DNA of 64,000 nt from Methylocaldum marinum (GTDB lineage: Bacteria; Pseudomonadota; Gammaproteobacteria; Methylococcales; Methylococcaceae). Location: positions 5,283,501 to 5,347,500 of the forward strand of contig NZ_AP017928.1 in NCBI RefSeq assembly GCF_003584645.1. The letters run 5' to 3'. Every line of letters starts with the position of its first letter. Within the stretch, counting starts at the first letter, position 1. The position numbers and the translations under genes were made by a program. This document shows positions 55,964-64,000 of this stretch, piece by piece. The notes under the pieces are model-generated. The model was not told where the DNA came from, did no database searches, and worked only from the letters and a program-made list of their open reading frames with translations.

Positions 55964-56199
55964 TGTATTATGAATTCCGTGTGGTTCGGAAGGGGTTGGA
56001 GAAGACTCCCGACCGGTCACCACAGGCCTGGAGGGCGCTCCAGGTTTGAGCGACTGGATGCCGTTCCCGCCCTTGGGACACCAAGCCCGTTGCGTAGATC
56101 GATGCAGCAGTCGCTCACCCTCATCGAGCGATCGAACAGTATCTTCGGCCCGGCTTGCCGGCAGCCCGCATTCACAAGGTAGATCATTTGAGGTTCATG
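55964..56199 (+). ncRNA. Putative IS110 bridge RNA region, copy 2
   Basis: The conserved leader between the left end and the transposase gene carries the stem GGCCTGGAG / CTCCAGG. Compared with copy 1 there are single-base differences, for example CACAGG against CCCAGG and GTAGAT against GTCGAT. In guided IS110 recombinases such differences can lie in DNA-pairing loops. Confidence 0.5.
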
Positions 56200-57165
56200 A
56201 TGCCCACGTTTTATCTCGGAATTGATGTCGCCAAAGCCAAACTGGACTGCGCGTTACGCCTCCCCAACGGGAAGTTCCGAACCAAAGTCATCGCCAACTC
56301 CCAAGACGGGTTCGCCACCCTCGTCACTTGGCTCACCGGCCCAGAGGCACGGAATGTTCACGTGTGTATGGAAGCCACTGGGGTGTATTGGGAAGACGTC
56401 GCCCAGTGCTTGGCTACCCAAGGGTTCACTGTCAGCGTCATCAACCCTGCCCAAATCAAAGCCTATGCCGCTTCCCGCTTAACCCGGACCAAAACCGATG
56501 CCGTCGATGCGCGCCTCATCGCCGAATTTTGCGCCGAGCGCCATCCGCCTCCCTGGCAGGCGAGAAGCGAAGCCGAAATCGCCTTGCGCGCGCTCGTGTT
56601 GCGTCTGGATGCGTTGCAAGCCCTGCGGACCCAGGAAAGTAACCGCCTGGAGGTCGCCCGGGACGCGGTGCGCACCAACATTCAAGAACACCTGAATTGG
56701 CTCGATCAGCAGATCAAGAGCCTGATCAAAACCATCAATGAGCACATCGACTCTAACCCCGATCTGAAGGGGAAGCGCGAATTACTCGAGAGCATCCCCG
56801 GTATCGGGGAACGCACCATCGCCATTCTGCTCGCCTTCTATGCCGAGCCCAGCCGCTTCGCCAATAGCCGACAAGCCGTCGCCTTCGCCGGGCTCGACCC
56901 GCGCCGGCAGGAGTCCGGAACGAGCGTGAAAACCAAGCCGCGGCTGTCCAAGGTCGGCCATGCCTTCTTGCGCAAAGCCCTCTACATGCCAGCCATGGTG
57001 ATCCTGTATAAGACCGCTTGGGGCCAGCCCTTCAAGAACCGGCTCGCGCTCTCGGGCAAGCCCGCCAAGCTCATCATCGGTGCCATGATGCGCAAGCTCC
57101 TCCAGGTCGCTTTCGGCGTCCTCAAGTCCGGAAAACCCTTCGATCCAGCACTCCATGGCACTTGA
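56200..57165 (+). CDS. IS110-family DEDD transposase, copy 2
   Basis: It is identical in plan to copy 1 (YLGIDVAKAKLDCAL, MEATGVYWED, KTDAVDARLIAEF, LLESIPGIGERTIAILLAF). GAGG is 6 bases before ATG 56200. One residue seen to differ is Lys in FRTKVIAN. It is intact and likely active. Confidence 0.95.
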   Translation: MPTFYLGIDVAKAKLDCALRLPNGKFRTKVIANSQDGFATLVTWLTGPEARNVHVCMEATGVYWEDVAQCLATQGFTVSVINPAQIKAYAASRLTRTKTDAVDARLIAEFCAERHPPPWQARSEAEIALRALVLRLDALQALRTQESNRLEVARDAVRTNIQEHLNWLDQQIKSLIKTINEHIDSNPDLKGKRELLESIPGIGERTIAILLAFYAEPSRFANSRQAVAFAGLDPRRQESGTSVKTKPRLSKVGHAFLRKALYMPAMVILYKTAWGQPFKNRLALSGKPAKLIIGAMMRKLLQVAFGVLKSGKPFDPALHGT

Positions 57166-57372
57166 CCCGGATAACAGTATCTACTCGCGAGTGCCCGTAC
57201 AGCAGGTATGAAAATGGTCTAGACGGTGATCCCGACGAGAACGGTTCTTTAAATGTTGGAATGTGAAGACTGACCGCGATAGATGCCTATCCCACATCTT
57301 TGGCTTGCCTGCCGAATTGGGCAGCTTTGAAATGTGTAAAATGACCATATTTGACACACATCGGAATCAGGC

Positions 57373-57567
57373 ATGCGAACCAATATCGTCGTCGATGACG
57401 AGCTAATGAACGAAGCTCTGAAATCCACCGGCCTTTAAAACCAAACGGGAGGTGGTAGAGCTTGGATTCAAGACACTCGTCCGCTTGAAAAACAGGAACA
57501 GATCAAAGCGTTCAAAGGAAAGCTCAAATGGGAAGGCGACCTTGACGCTATGAGAACCGACGGGTGA
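57373..57567 (+). pseudogene. VapB-like antitoxin, frameshifted
   Basis: MRTNIVVDDELMNEALKSTG is the ribbon-helix-helix start of VapB. A TAA then interrupts, but LGFKTLVRL-like and KKQEQIKAFKGKLKWEGDLD sequence follows in shifted frame up to the TGA at 57565. The gene is disrupted by small indels. Its end overlaps the VapC start. Confidence 0.75.
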
Positions 57568-57969
57568 TCGTGGTCGATTCCAGCGTCTGGATCGATTATT
57601 TCAACGGCATCGACACGCCCCAAACCGCCATACTCGACGAACTGCTCGGCGTGGAACCGCTGGCGATCGGCGACTTGATCCAACCGAGGTCTTGCAAGGA
57701 TTTCGCCAGGATGGCATTTCCGAACGGCTAAACGGTTGCTGATGTCGCTAACCGTTTATGACTTGCTCGGCACCGAACAGGCGCACAAAAACGTGGAGAA
57801 TTATCGGGCACTCAGAAAACGGGGCATCACCACCCGCAAAACCGCCGACGTCATCATCGCTACATTCCGCATCGAAAAGGGACACGCCCAGCTGTTTTCC
57901 GATCGGGACTTCATTCCGTTTGTCGAGCACCTGGGATTGCGAACCGTCGGGGGATACGGGGTGGAATAG
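57564..57969 (+). pseudogene. VapC-like PIN-domain toxin, frameshifted
   Basis: From GTG the frame reads VIVVDSSVWIDYFNGIDTPQ, which contains the first acidic residue of the PIN nuclease. It shifts near 57680 (expected TEVLQGFR is in another frame). It ends TTRKTADVIIATFRIEKGHA, LFSDRDFIPFVEHLGLRTV and a TAG. At least two shifts are needed, so no full toxin is made. Confidence 0.8.
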
Positions 57970-58029
57970 TCGGGGCGTGTTGGAATCGAAAGTAAACAAC
58001 AAAAGCCTGACCCCTTCGTTTAACGCCGA

Positions 58030-58192
58030 GGTAGGTGGCTCGGCCGGTAAAGAGATGGGCGATGAATTGGAACAGCACGATGGCCCACAGAATAAAACGT
58101 ACGATGCCAAAGAGCGCAAAAAATAGAGCCATGAACAACAGGCGTTTAAAGGCGTTCATGCTGACTTGATTGTTGTCGATCGGGTCTTTCAT
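58030..58192 (-). pseudogene. DUF4389 membrane protein, 3'-truncated
   Basis: The frame begins MKDPIDNNQVSMNAFKRLLF and continues FALFGIVRFILWAIVLFQFI and LFTGRA, the opening half of DUF4389 proteins with one or two membrane helices. After LFTGRA the frame enters a dispersed repeat (rc of AATCGAAAGTAAACAACAAA AGCCTGACCCC type) and loses similarity. The repeat has replaced the C-terminal half. Confidence 0.7.
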
Positions 58193-58345
58193 AAAATGCA
58201 AAGGATAAGAAACGCAGTGAAGCTACTCAAAAATGTATTGCCAACGGTCCAGCTAAGCCATCGGGGACGCAGCGCATGACAGCCGGCGTCAAAAGATGCA
58301 GGGTCTGATCATGTTCGCAATCCAACCGCCCGATTCCGAGTTCAT

Positions 58346-58915
58346 TTGCTCGAAAAGTCGGCGGCCGAGGATTTTAGGAGGCACGTGGTCATGGGACAAC
58401 TATTATCTGCCAAGCAAAATAGCGCCGTCAGGTCTTCACGCTCGCTGGGAGGTTTACGCGTGATCGCGGCGGTCGAGTTGAGCAAAGGTGTGCTGATCGT
58501 GCTGGCAGGATTCGGACTCCTCTCGCTTATCCATCACGATGTGCAGCACCTGGCTGAGGAAGTTGTCGGTCATTTTCACCTCAATCCAGCCAGCTGGTAT
58601 CCGAGAATTTTTATTGATTTGGCTGGGCAACTTACGGATAAGAGGCTTTGGTTCTTTGCCGGTTTCGCATTTACTTACAGTGGGTTGCGGTTTATCGAGG
58701 CATATGGATTGTGGAGAGGCCGGCGCTGGGCGGAATGGTTCGCCGTGGTGAGCGGTGCCATCTATATTCCCATAGAGATTTTCGATCTGTTGGCCGGGGT
58801 CTCGTGGATCAAGGTCCTGATTTTCGCCTTCAACTTAGGGATTGTGTCTTATGTGGGCTTTTCTCTAGCAAGGGCTCCTTTAACCGCGTCTGGAACGGCC
58901 GAGGGAAACCGGTGA
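58346..58915 (+). CDS. DUF2127 family membrane protein
   Basis: This 189-residue protein has about four hydrophobic helices. LRVIAAVELSKGVLIVLAGF, LIHHDVQHLAEEVVGHFHLN, GLRFIEAYGLWRGRRWAEWF and SGAIYIPIEIFDLL are the conserved DUF2127 blocks. Function is unknown. ATG 58346 gives a ~40-residue polar leader; a start at 58391 (MGQLL) is also possible. Confidence 0.8.
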   Translation: MLEKSAAEDFRRHVVMGQLLSAKQNSAVRSSRSLGGLRVIAAVELSKGVLIVLAGFGLLSLIHHDVQHLAEEVVGHFHLNPASWYPRIFIDLAGQLTDKRLWFFAGFAFTYSGLRFIEAYGLWRGRRWAEWFAVVSGAIYIPIEIFDLLAGVSWIKVLIFAFNLGIVSYVGFSLARAPLTASGTAEGNR

Positions 58916-59089
58916 CGATGGTGTTCCTGTATACGAAGGTGGACATCTATGACAGAAAAGACGGCCGTGTAATCGCGTCCTCCGGTGGTGGGGCGCAAGT
59001 GGGATGGGGGGCCATGGTCTGTTTGGCAGAGCTGATCGAACTTATAAGCGCCCGAGGACTGTTTGGCGCGGGTCAGCAAACGGTTGTGA

Positions 59090-59375
59090 ATGCTGAGCCG
59101 TTGTCAGTCAGGCACGTCTGGATACGGAAGGGGGCAGGCTGGCTGGTTTCACGAAGGAGCGGGCGGTGCGGTTGGGCCCGAGGGCGACAGCCCCCAGCGG
59201 ATGGCGCGGTCGATGGCGACGAACAGGTAAAACGGCGCGATTCACCGTGATTGGCGTAGATAGTCGACGATGGCTTCCTGGGCCGGCGTGAGGGTGGTGT
59301 GCTGGGTGACGGTGTTTCCACTTGCGGGTTGCCCGGTGATGCCATGCTTTTTGGCCAAAGCTCGCTCGCTCAACT
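59090..59375 (-). pseudogene. IS481-type transposase remnant
   Basis: Pieces in different frames on the minus strand read ALAKKHGITGQPASGNTV, TLTPAQEAIVDYLRQS, FYLFVAIDRAIRWG and LTDNGSAF. In order they match the HTH, linker and DDE core of IS481-like transposases, but large internal segments are missing. Dead element. Confidence 0.6.
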
Positions 59376-59547
59376 TGGGGTTTCGAATTTCCTGCCGTCC
59401 CGCGGGCCTTCTTGTGAAGGCGAATCTGCATCGTAATGAACCTCAACCAGACTGACCGAAAACCTCCCGGAGAATGCTCCGGGCCTCGAACAGAGGATAA
59501 CTCCTTCTCGGCAAAATCACATGGGACGTGACGGTTAGTTCGTGTAC

Positions 59548-59625
59548 GGCGCATTAGCGTTAGCGTAATGTGCCGAATGGAGATTCCCATGCGGGGGAAT
59601 AGGCGAGTACGCTATTCCGCCCTAT
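59548..59625. repeat. Double-hairpin repeat, copy 1
   Basis: CGGCGCATTA / TAATGTGCCG and GGGGAATAGGCGAG / CTATTCCGCC form two neighbouring hairpins joined by AATGGAGATTCCCATG. A close copy is at 63205-63290. It is REP/BIME-like. Confidence 0.75.
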
Positions 59626-59633
59626 ACGGGCTA

Positions 59634-59800
59634 TGACCCCCTCACACTCAAGGCACGCTTGCGGCGCTGGGGGCTTTTCGTCCCATCAGACTTCACGACT
59701 GCCTGAGGGTCGACGAGTCCAACCGCCGGATTCGGAAGACCGCATGTCCGGTAGTGTGAGAGAGGTGATGGGCGCAATCCCATCACCCCGATCCGATCCT
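59634..59800 (+). other. Possible group II intron 3' remnant
   Basis: CCGGATTCGGAAGACCGCAT followed by GTCCGG, and GGTGATGGGCGCAATCCCATCACC, form stems resembling those downstream of group II intron reverse transcriptases. No RT gene or domain V could be identified with certainty. Low confidence. Confidence 0.3.
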
Positions 59801-59949
59801 AAAAGTCGCCCGCAAATTAGGCAAATTTGCGGCGGCCTAATCTTATCAATCCTGCCATGGCAGAACCAAATAGCCAGAGGCCGCCAGGGAGTGGTACGGC
59901 CGCAACGTTGCCCGGCACTACTACCCAGATATTACTAACCTGAGGAGAG

Positions 59950-61393
59950 CAGCCCTTTAAAGGTGGAATCAAAAACGCGAGTATGTCTGCCCTGATTCCT
60001 GATTTAATTTCTCCCCGCCTATAACCTCAAATACCCCACGCGTTATGATTGAACTGCTCTGCCGGAAAATGCCCCTCTCGAGCTTGCTGCGCGGGTTATT
60101 GGAGCGCTGCTTTGCCGCGGAACGGCTGGAGGCTTTGTTCGAAGCGCACGCGCGCGAGCAATACACCCGTGACTTGTTGTTCTCCACGGTCTGCGATCTG
60201 CTGCTCTCCGTCGTTCTGCGCGTGTATCCCTCGACCCACGCCGCGTACCAAGACCGCCAGCAGGAACTGAACGTCTCGGTCGTCGCCCTGTATGACAAGC
60301 TCAAAGGGATCGAAGTCGCCGTCTCGGCGGCGCTGGTCCGGGAGACCGCACGGGATTTGTCGGCCCTCCTCGACGCCCTGGACTGCCCGCCGGAACCCGG
60401 GTTGCCCGGCTATGCCGTGCGCATCCTGGACGGGAATTGCCTGGAAGCCAGCGAGAAGCGGCTGGGCGTCCACCAGGGGCTTGCCGCGGCCGCGTTGCCG
60501 GGCAAGTCCCGGGTCGTGCTGGACCCGGAGCGCCGCCTGCTGGTCGAGGTCGTCCCTTGCGAGGACGGCCACGCCCAGGAACGGTCGTTGCTGGAAGCCG
60601 TGCTGCCGACCGTCCAGGCCGGAGAGGTGTGGATCGCCGACCGCAACTTCTGCACCCTCGGCTTCCTGCGGGGCCTCCAGGAACGTCAGGCCGCGGTGGT
60701 GGTGCGCCGGCACGGGAGCCTCCCCTTCGGGGAACAAACCCCCTTCGCCCCGGCTGTCGGGGGGGAGGAGGGCCAGCGCCTCTTCGAGCAACGGATCGAA
60801 GTGGAAGGCCGCACCTACCGGTGCGTCCGCATCGAACTCCCCGCACCGACCCGCGACGGCGACACTCATCTCGACGTGCTCACCGACCTGCCAGACACGG
60901 TTGACGCCGCCACCGTGGCCCGCCTGTACCGGAAGCGCTGGACCCTGGAAACCGCGTTCCAACACCTCGAGCAGCACTTCGCCTCGGAACTCAATACGCT
61001 GGCCTATCCGCGAGCGGCTCTGTTCGGATTTTGCCTGGCCCTGGTCGCTTACAACGTCTTCTCGGTCATGCGTGCAGCGCTCGACAGTGCCCACTCGGAA
61101 CCCGTCTCTAAGGGCGTGTCCTCCTATGACATCGCGCATGAGATCAGCGCGACTTTCCGCGCACTGCTCCTACTGGGCGAGGCCCTCGACTGGCAATTCC
61201 TGGCGACCTGTCCTCCGGTCCAGTTCGCTCACTGGCTTCGCGACGTGGCGCGGAACGTCCGCTTGGACAGCCTCAAAAAACATGGACGCGGCCCCAAAAA
61301 GCCTCCCCAGAAAAACCCGTATGATCCCAAACAGCCCCATGTCTCCACGTACAAGTTGCTCCGGGATCAATAGCGGACACCTTAAAAGGGCTG
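59950..61393 (+). mobile_element. IS4-family insertion sequence
   Basis: The element is 1444 bases. Inverted ends are CAGCCCTTTAAAGGTG on the left and, inverted, CAGCCCTTTTAAGGTG on the right. CCTGAGGAGAG (11 bases) is duplicated at 59939-59949 and 61394-61404. Duplication length suits the IS4 family. Confidence 0.93.
60045..61373 (+). CDS. IS4-family transposase
   Basis: This 442-residue DDE transposase has AVRILDGNCLEASEKRLG (first Asp), EVWIADRNFCTLGFL (second Asp) and LYRKRWTLETAFQHLEQHF, the Y-x2-R-x3-E region holding the catalytic Glu. It is intact and flanked by correct ends, so probably active. ATG 60045 gives MIELLCRKMPLSSLL. Confidence 0.94.
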   Translation: MIELLCRKMPLSSLLRGLLERCFAAERLEALFEAHAREQYTRDLLFSTVCDLLLSVVLRVYPSTHAAYQDRQQELNVSVVALYDKLKGIEVAVSAALVRETARDLSALLDALDCPPEPGLPGYAVRILDGNCLEASEKRLGVHQGLAAAALPGKSRVVLDPERRLLVEVVPCEDGHAQERSLLEAVLPTVQAGEVWIADRNFCTLGFLRGLQERQAAVVVRRHGSLPFGEQTPFAPAVGGEEGQRLFEQRIEVEGRTYRCVRIELPAPTRDGDTHLDVLTDLPDTVDAATVARLYRKRWTLETAFQHLEQHFASELNTLAYPRAALFGFCLALVAYNVFSVMRAALDSAHSEPVSKGVSSYDIAHEISATFRALLLLGEALDWQFLATCPPVQFAHWLRDVARNVRLDSLKKHGRGPKKPPQKNPYDPKQPHVSTYKLLRDQ

Positions 61394-61976
61394 CCTGAGG
61401 AGAGCTACCGTTCATGAGATTGAGGTTGACGATACCGCCGAGTCCTGGTCCCGCGGCGTTGGCATTTGTTGAACTGGTCAGATCCGACGTCCAAAAAATA
61501 GGGGGTATCCAGTCAAATGTCTCAATTGCACCCAAGTTACCGGCAAGCTGTGAAATTAGGTTCTGGCTCTCGGCGGTGGTCGGCAATCGCCAGTCGGAAA
61601 TAGTTTCACTGCCATATTGAAAGCTGAAGTTATCAGCCCAAGTAGTGGCAACCCACCAACTTCCAAACCACCGATCTAGGTCGATACGATAAAAGAAATC
61701 GTCAGCGGTGATAGTGTGGGGGTTGCCCAAGGCGGGCGTAACAACCGTACCCAAAAGCGGTCCCGTGTAAGGACTACCGGTTGGATTGGCCGTTGTGCTC
61801 CTGATGTCATTGGAAAAAATCAGTCCATTTGACACCCAAGTTACGTTAGATACGTCATCATAGATCAACCCATTGCCAATATCCGTCAAATCCGCTTGGG
61901 ATGGAGTACAGAACAGAGACGAAGCGAGTAACAGTGTGGAAGTAATTAGCGTTCTTGAATAATCGGTATTTTTCAT

Positions 61977-62552
61977 ATCGGATACCAGTAAAGAGATCGG
62001 AATGCGAAAATTACCTTACTTCACGATGATGGTTTCAAAGCAAGCAAGTCACACTGGACAAAGCAAATAGCGCACCGATTTATAGAAACACTATTGGCGT
62101 AGCCTAACCGACCAAACTAATGACAGCAGACAAGGGAAATCTCGCGCTACTCTATGTGGTTTCGCACACAGCCGATTACCTTCGCCTAATATGGCCAGGT
62201 CGGTCTTTTGTTATTTAATTCGGACTGCGTTTTTGTTTCAAAAAGCACAGCCAATTCACACAAGCGAAATATGAGGTCAATCACAAAAGCCTGACCCCTT
62301 AGCTGCTAACCCGCACAAGTCGCTGGGTCGCGGTTTCGGAAGCTTCGCCCGGTGGATTCCGGCGGCACGACCGGCCGCTTTTCCATCGAAAACGATGTCA
62401 AAAAATTTTACAGTTGCCTTCCCCGCACCGGGCGCGCTGTCATGGCCTTCAGAAAAGCCCTTGATAAACAGACGAATAGATGTTGGTTTTGTTTTTGCAT
62501 GAAGGCAATCCGGGTAATTCCGCCCGCCATCCCGTGTACAAAGGAAACTGTC
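61977..62552. other. Gene-free stretch
   Basis: It contains the likely promoter of the split VPLP-CTERM gene and, at 62283-62297, a CAAAAGCCTGACCCC dispersed motif. No gene is recognised. Confidence 0.4.
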
Positions 62553-63163
62553 ATGAGCAAGACCCAAGAAAAATTGCAGCAAGTTCCGTCTCTCCTGGCG
62601 CGGTCCGCATCGGCTGCCGGAAGGCGCAACGCTCTGATCCGGAACCTGGCCGCCGCGGCTTTCCTGGCCGTCCTTCTGCCCCTGGACCGCGCTGAGGCCA
62701 TCCCCATTGTCATGAACTTCACGACGGAGCCCGGTCTCGTGACCGGCACCATCGTCTGGGACGCCGACTCCCCCACCTCGCCCATCAACAGCCTCAGCTC
62801 CATCGATCTGAGCATCGATGGGCACGACTTTACCCTAGCCGAGGTCGGCTTCGCTGTCGGCTTCGAAAATGATGGGGTAATCGGGGGCTTGGTGAGCGGT
62901 GTCGGTGGGCTCTTTTTCAGTAACAATGATTTCAGGATTGAATGGGACGCGGCAAATTTGACTCCTATCTCATTCATTTACACCATCCCCACCTCCGGGG
63001 GGGCCTTGTTTCTACCTCGACTTTCACCCAGTTCAGCGTGACAGCGCAACAAGCGGTGCCGGAACCCGCGACCCTGACCCTCCTCGCGGCGGGTCTCACC
63101 GCGGGGCGCCTCGCCCGGCGCCGGCCTGTGCAAGCTTCGGCACCGCGGTACAAACCGGTATGA
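62553..63163 (+). pseudogene. PEP-CTERM surface protein, frameshifted at a G7 run
   Basis: From ATG 62553 a signal peptide (LIRNLAAAAFLAVLLPLDRA) leads to a beta-rich domain (MNFTTEPGLVTGTIVWDADS, IDLSIDGHDFTLAEVGF). After PTSGG the frame shifts: it ends LFLPRLSPSSA, while another frame continues with FTQFSVTAQQAVPEPATLTL and LAAGLTAGRLARRR, a PEP-CTERM tail. The shift lies at seven G residues (62997-63003). It may be a mutation, a sequencing error or a phase-variable tract. Confidence 0.78.
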
Positions 63164-63204
63164 TCTTTTGCCCATACTCAGGCTGATCTTCTCGAGCAAC
63201 ACGT

Positions 63205-63290
63205 GTAGGGCGTATTAGCTTTAGCGTAATTCACCGAATGGAGATTCCCATGCGGCGGAATAAGCGAGTACGCCCTTCCGCCCTTCATGG
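63205..63290. repeat. Double-hairpin repeat, copy 2
   Basis: GTAGGGCGTATTAGC..., ACCGAATGGAGATTCCCATG and GCGGAATAAGCGAGTACGC match 59548-59625 with few changes. The first hairpin has decayed; the second is mostly kept. Confidence 0.7.
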
Positions 63291-63966
63291 CCTCAACCCT
63301 GAGCCGCCGAACTCCGCTGGAGTTCGAACAACAGTGGCAAATAGCAGCCTGACTTTTTTGTCCGGAAAACTCTTGCCATATGAGACTGTTGGACGACACG
63401 GGTCGGAATAGCGGGAGCGTATTGAAATCGAAAGCAAAAAACGAAAGCCTGACACCCTCTCCTTTCACCCTTTCACTTTCATTTCACCCTTTCCAGGCCG
63501 AGGTGGCGCGGTGGCATTGAGTGGTCGCGCCCGCGCCCGGGGCTTGTGCGACCGAGCTCGTCTGTCCTTCACTTCGGACGGGTCGGGTAGACCGCGAACC
63601 TCCGCGTCTTCGGCGCGCTGCGATTCAGGGAGTTGCCGGGCTTGAACGCTCTCCCTGTCCCACACTTTGTCCAGCGCGGCAGTTGTCCTGGAATGGTTCA
63701 CTGGATAAACTGGAGACGTGTGGAGGTGGTGATTTGTACCCTGTTCTGGGCCAGTGAGCCGGCTGGACGTTTTTGGCGGACAGCGGCCGTCTCCGCAGCC
63801 TTACCGGGTAAGGCCAAGAGCTCTACACTTACAGAACCCCTGTCAGGCGGAGCCAGTCTGACGCAGATCTGTCCCTCAGTCAGTCCGACGTCACCGGCGG
63901 CTTGCGTGGATACTTTCTTCGCTCCAGGGGGCGAAAGATTGTTCTAAAAAAGAGGGGGAAACGAAG
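63291..63966. other. Gene-free stretch
   Basis: A degenerate AATCGAAAGCAAAAAACGAA AGCCTGACACCC motif lies at 63426-63457. The other short frames show no motifs. Confidence 0.4.
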
Positions 63967-64000
63967 ATGAGATATGTCAAGGCAAAAAGTGTGGAGGAGG
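63967..64000 (+). CDS. Start of a gene cut by the window end
   Basis: A GAGGGGG ribosome site is followed by ATG and MRYVKAKSVEE. The opening resembles FAD-binding subunits of xanthine/CO dehydrogenase-type enzymes (xxYVRAKSVEEAL), but eleven residues are too few to be sure. Confidence 0.4.
   Translation, partial: MRYVKAKSVEE

Larger units (their letters stand above)
55961..57184 (+). mobile_element. IS110-family insertion sequence, copy 2
   Basis: This is the same 1224-base unit as 30553-31776 with few substitutions, in the opposite orientation on the chromosome. It sits between a REP-like cluster and a broken VapBC pair. With copy 1 it could promote inversion of the 25 kb between them. 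Confidence 0.9.
59817..61976 (-). pseudogene. DUF1566-like VPLP/PEP-CTERM surface protein split by an IS4-family element
   Basis: The 5' part (61976 to 61394) has a signal peptide (LITSTLLLASSLFCTPSQA) and Lcl/DUF1566-like blocks (GLIYDDVSNVTWVSNGL, ISDWRLPTTAESQNLI). It stops matching after LMNGSSPQ. The 3' part (59949 to 59817) continues VSNIWVVVPGNVAAVPLPGG and LWLFGSAMAGLIRLGRRKFA, a PEP-CTERM-type sorting tail. Removing the IS and one 11-base duplication rejoins both in frame. It was an exosortase substrate before the insertion. Confidence 0.88.

Noticed and set aside
1..64000. tRNA or rRNA genes and attachment sites
   Set aside because: No cloverleaf-like or rRNA sequence was recognised on reading both strands; a dedicated tRNA scan could not be run.

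Overview
The window looks like a chromosomal segment of a gammaproteobacterial methanotroph (Methylococcaceae type). The main evidence is a stand-alone pmoC (particulate methane monooxygenase subunit C) at the left end. GC content is high, and the accessory content is dominated by RHS polymorphic toxins, exosortase-sorted surface proteins and many insertion sequences. No T6SS structural genes, rRNA, tRNA or CRISPR array were seen.

Layout. 1-4.85 kb: pmoC with its terminator, a pyrimidine-dimer glycosylase, a hypothetical gene, a TolB-like remnant and a Tat-exported FAD amine oxidase. 4.85-11.2 kb (minus strand): a T6SS-type RHS effector module made of an Eag chaperone, a prePAAR/PAAR-RHS protein with a GIY-YIG nuclease tip and an Imm26-like immunity protein, followed by an orphan RHS tip and a structured hairpin element. 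11.5-15 kb: an RTX remnant, an IS256 element, a decayed ParDE pair, a DUF1643 gene and an IS200 remnant. 15.5-30.5 kb: exosortase H (XrtH), its membrane partner, a HTH-like hypothetical protein, an IPTL-CTERM alpha-toroid protein, a 2498-residue secreted transglutaminase-like/RHS protein with an AHH nuclease tip, an Imm11-like immunity gene and a Sel1-repeat protein.

30.5-43.2 kb is a cassette zone. It holds an IS110, an orphan RHS tip with an NS2-type nuclease (split by IS630) plus a SUKH immunity gene, and a second long RHS copy (split by IS1595 and by the hairpin element) whose tip is a deaminase with a downstream immunity gene. RHS scraps and an IS66 remnant follow. 43.2-57.2 kb: a PLP-dependent dehydratase, a small CxxHC secreted protein, a beta-helix surface protein, a TylF-like methyltransferase, a GRAS-like protein, a tandem family of secreted ~500-residue proteins (second copy broken), a SurE-like protein and a second IS110. 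57.2-64 kb: a broken VapBC pair, DUF4389 and DUF2127 proteins, an IS481 remnant, a VPLP-CTERM gene split by an IS4-family element, and a PEP-CTERM gene frameshifted at a G7 run.

How the genes may work together. The most interesting unit is 15.5-27.6 kb. Exosortase H, an IPTL-CTERM toroid protein and a transglutaminase-like RHS toxin are adjacent, and the toroid, RHS and immunity genes are closely spaced. PhoB-box-like 11-bp direct repeats precede the XrtH pair, the HTH-like gene and the toroid-RHS operon. I infer a phosphate-responsive, sortase-anchored contact-toxin system whose RHS tips are diversified by downstream orphan cassettes. The regulation and the physical partnership are inference; the gene content and the repeats are visible in the sequence.
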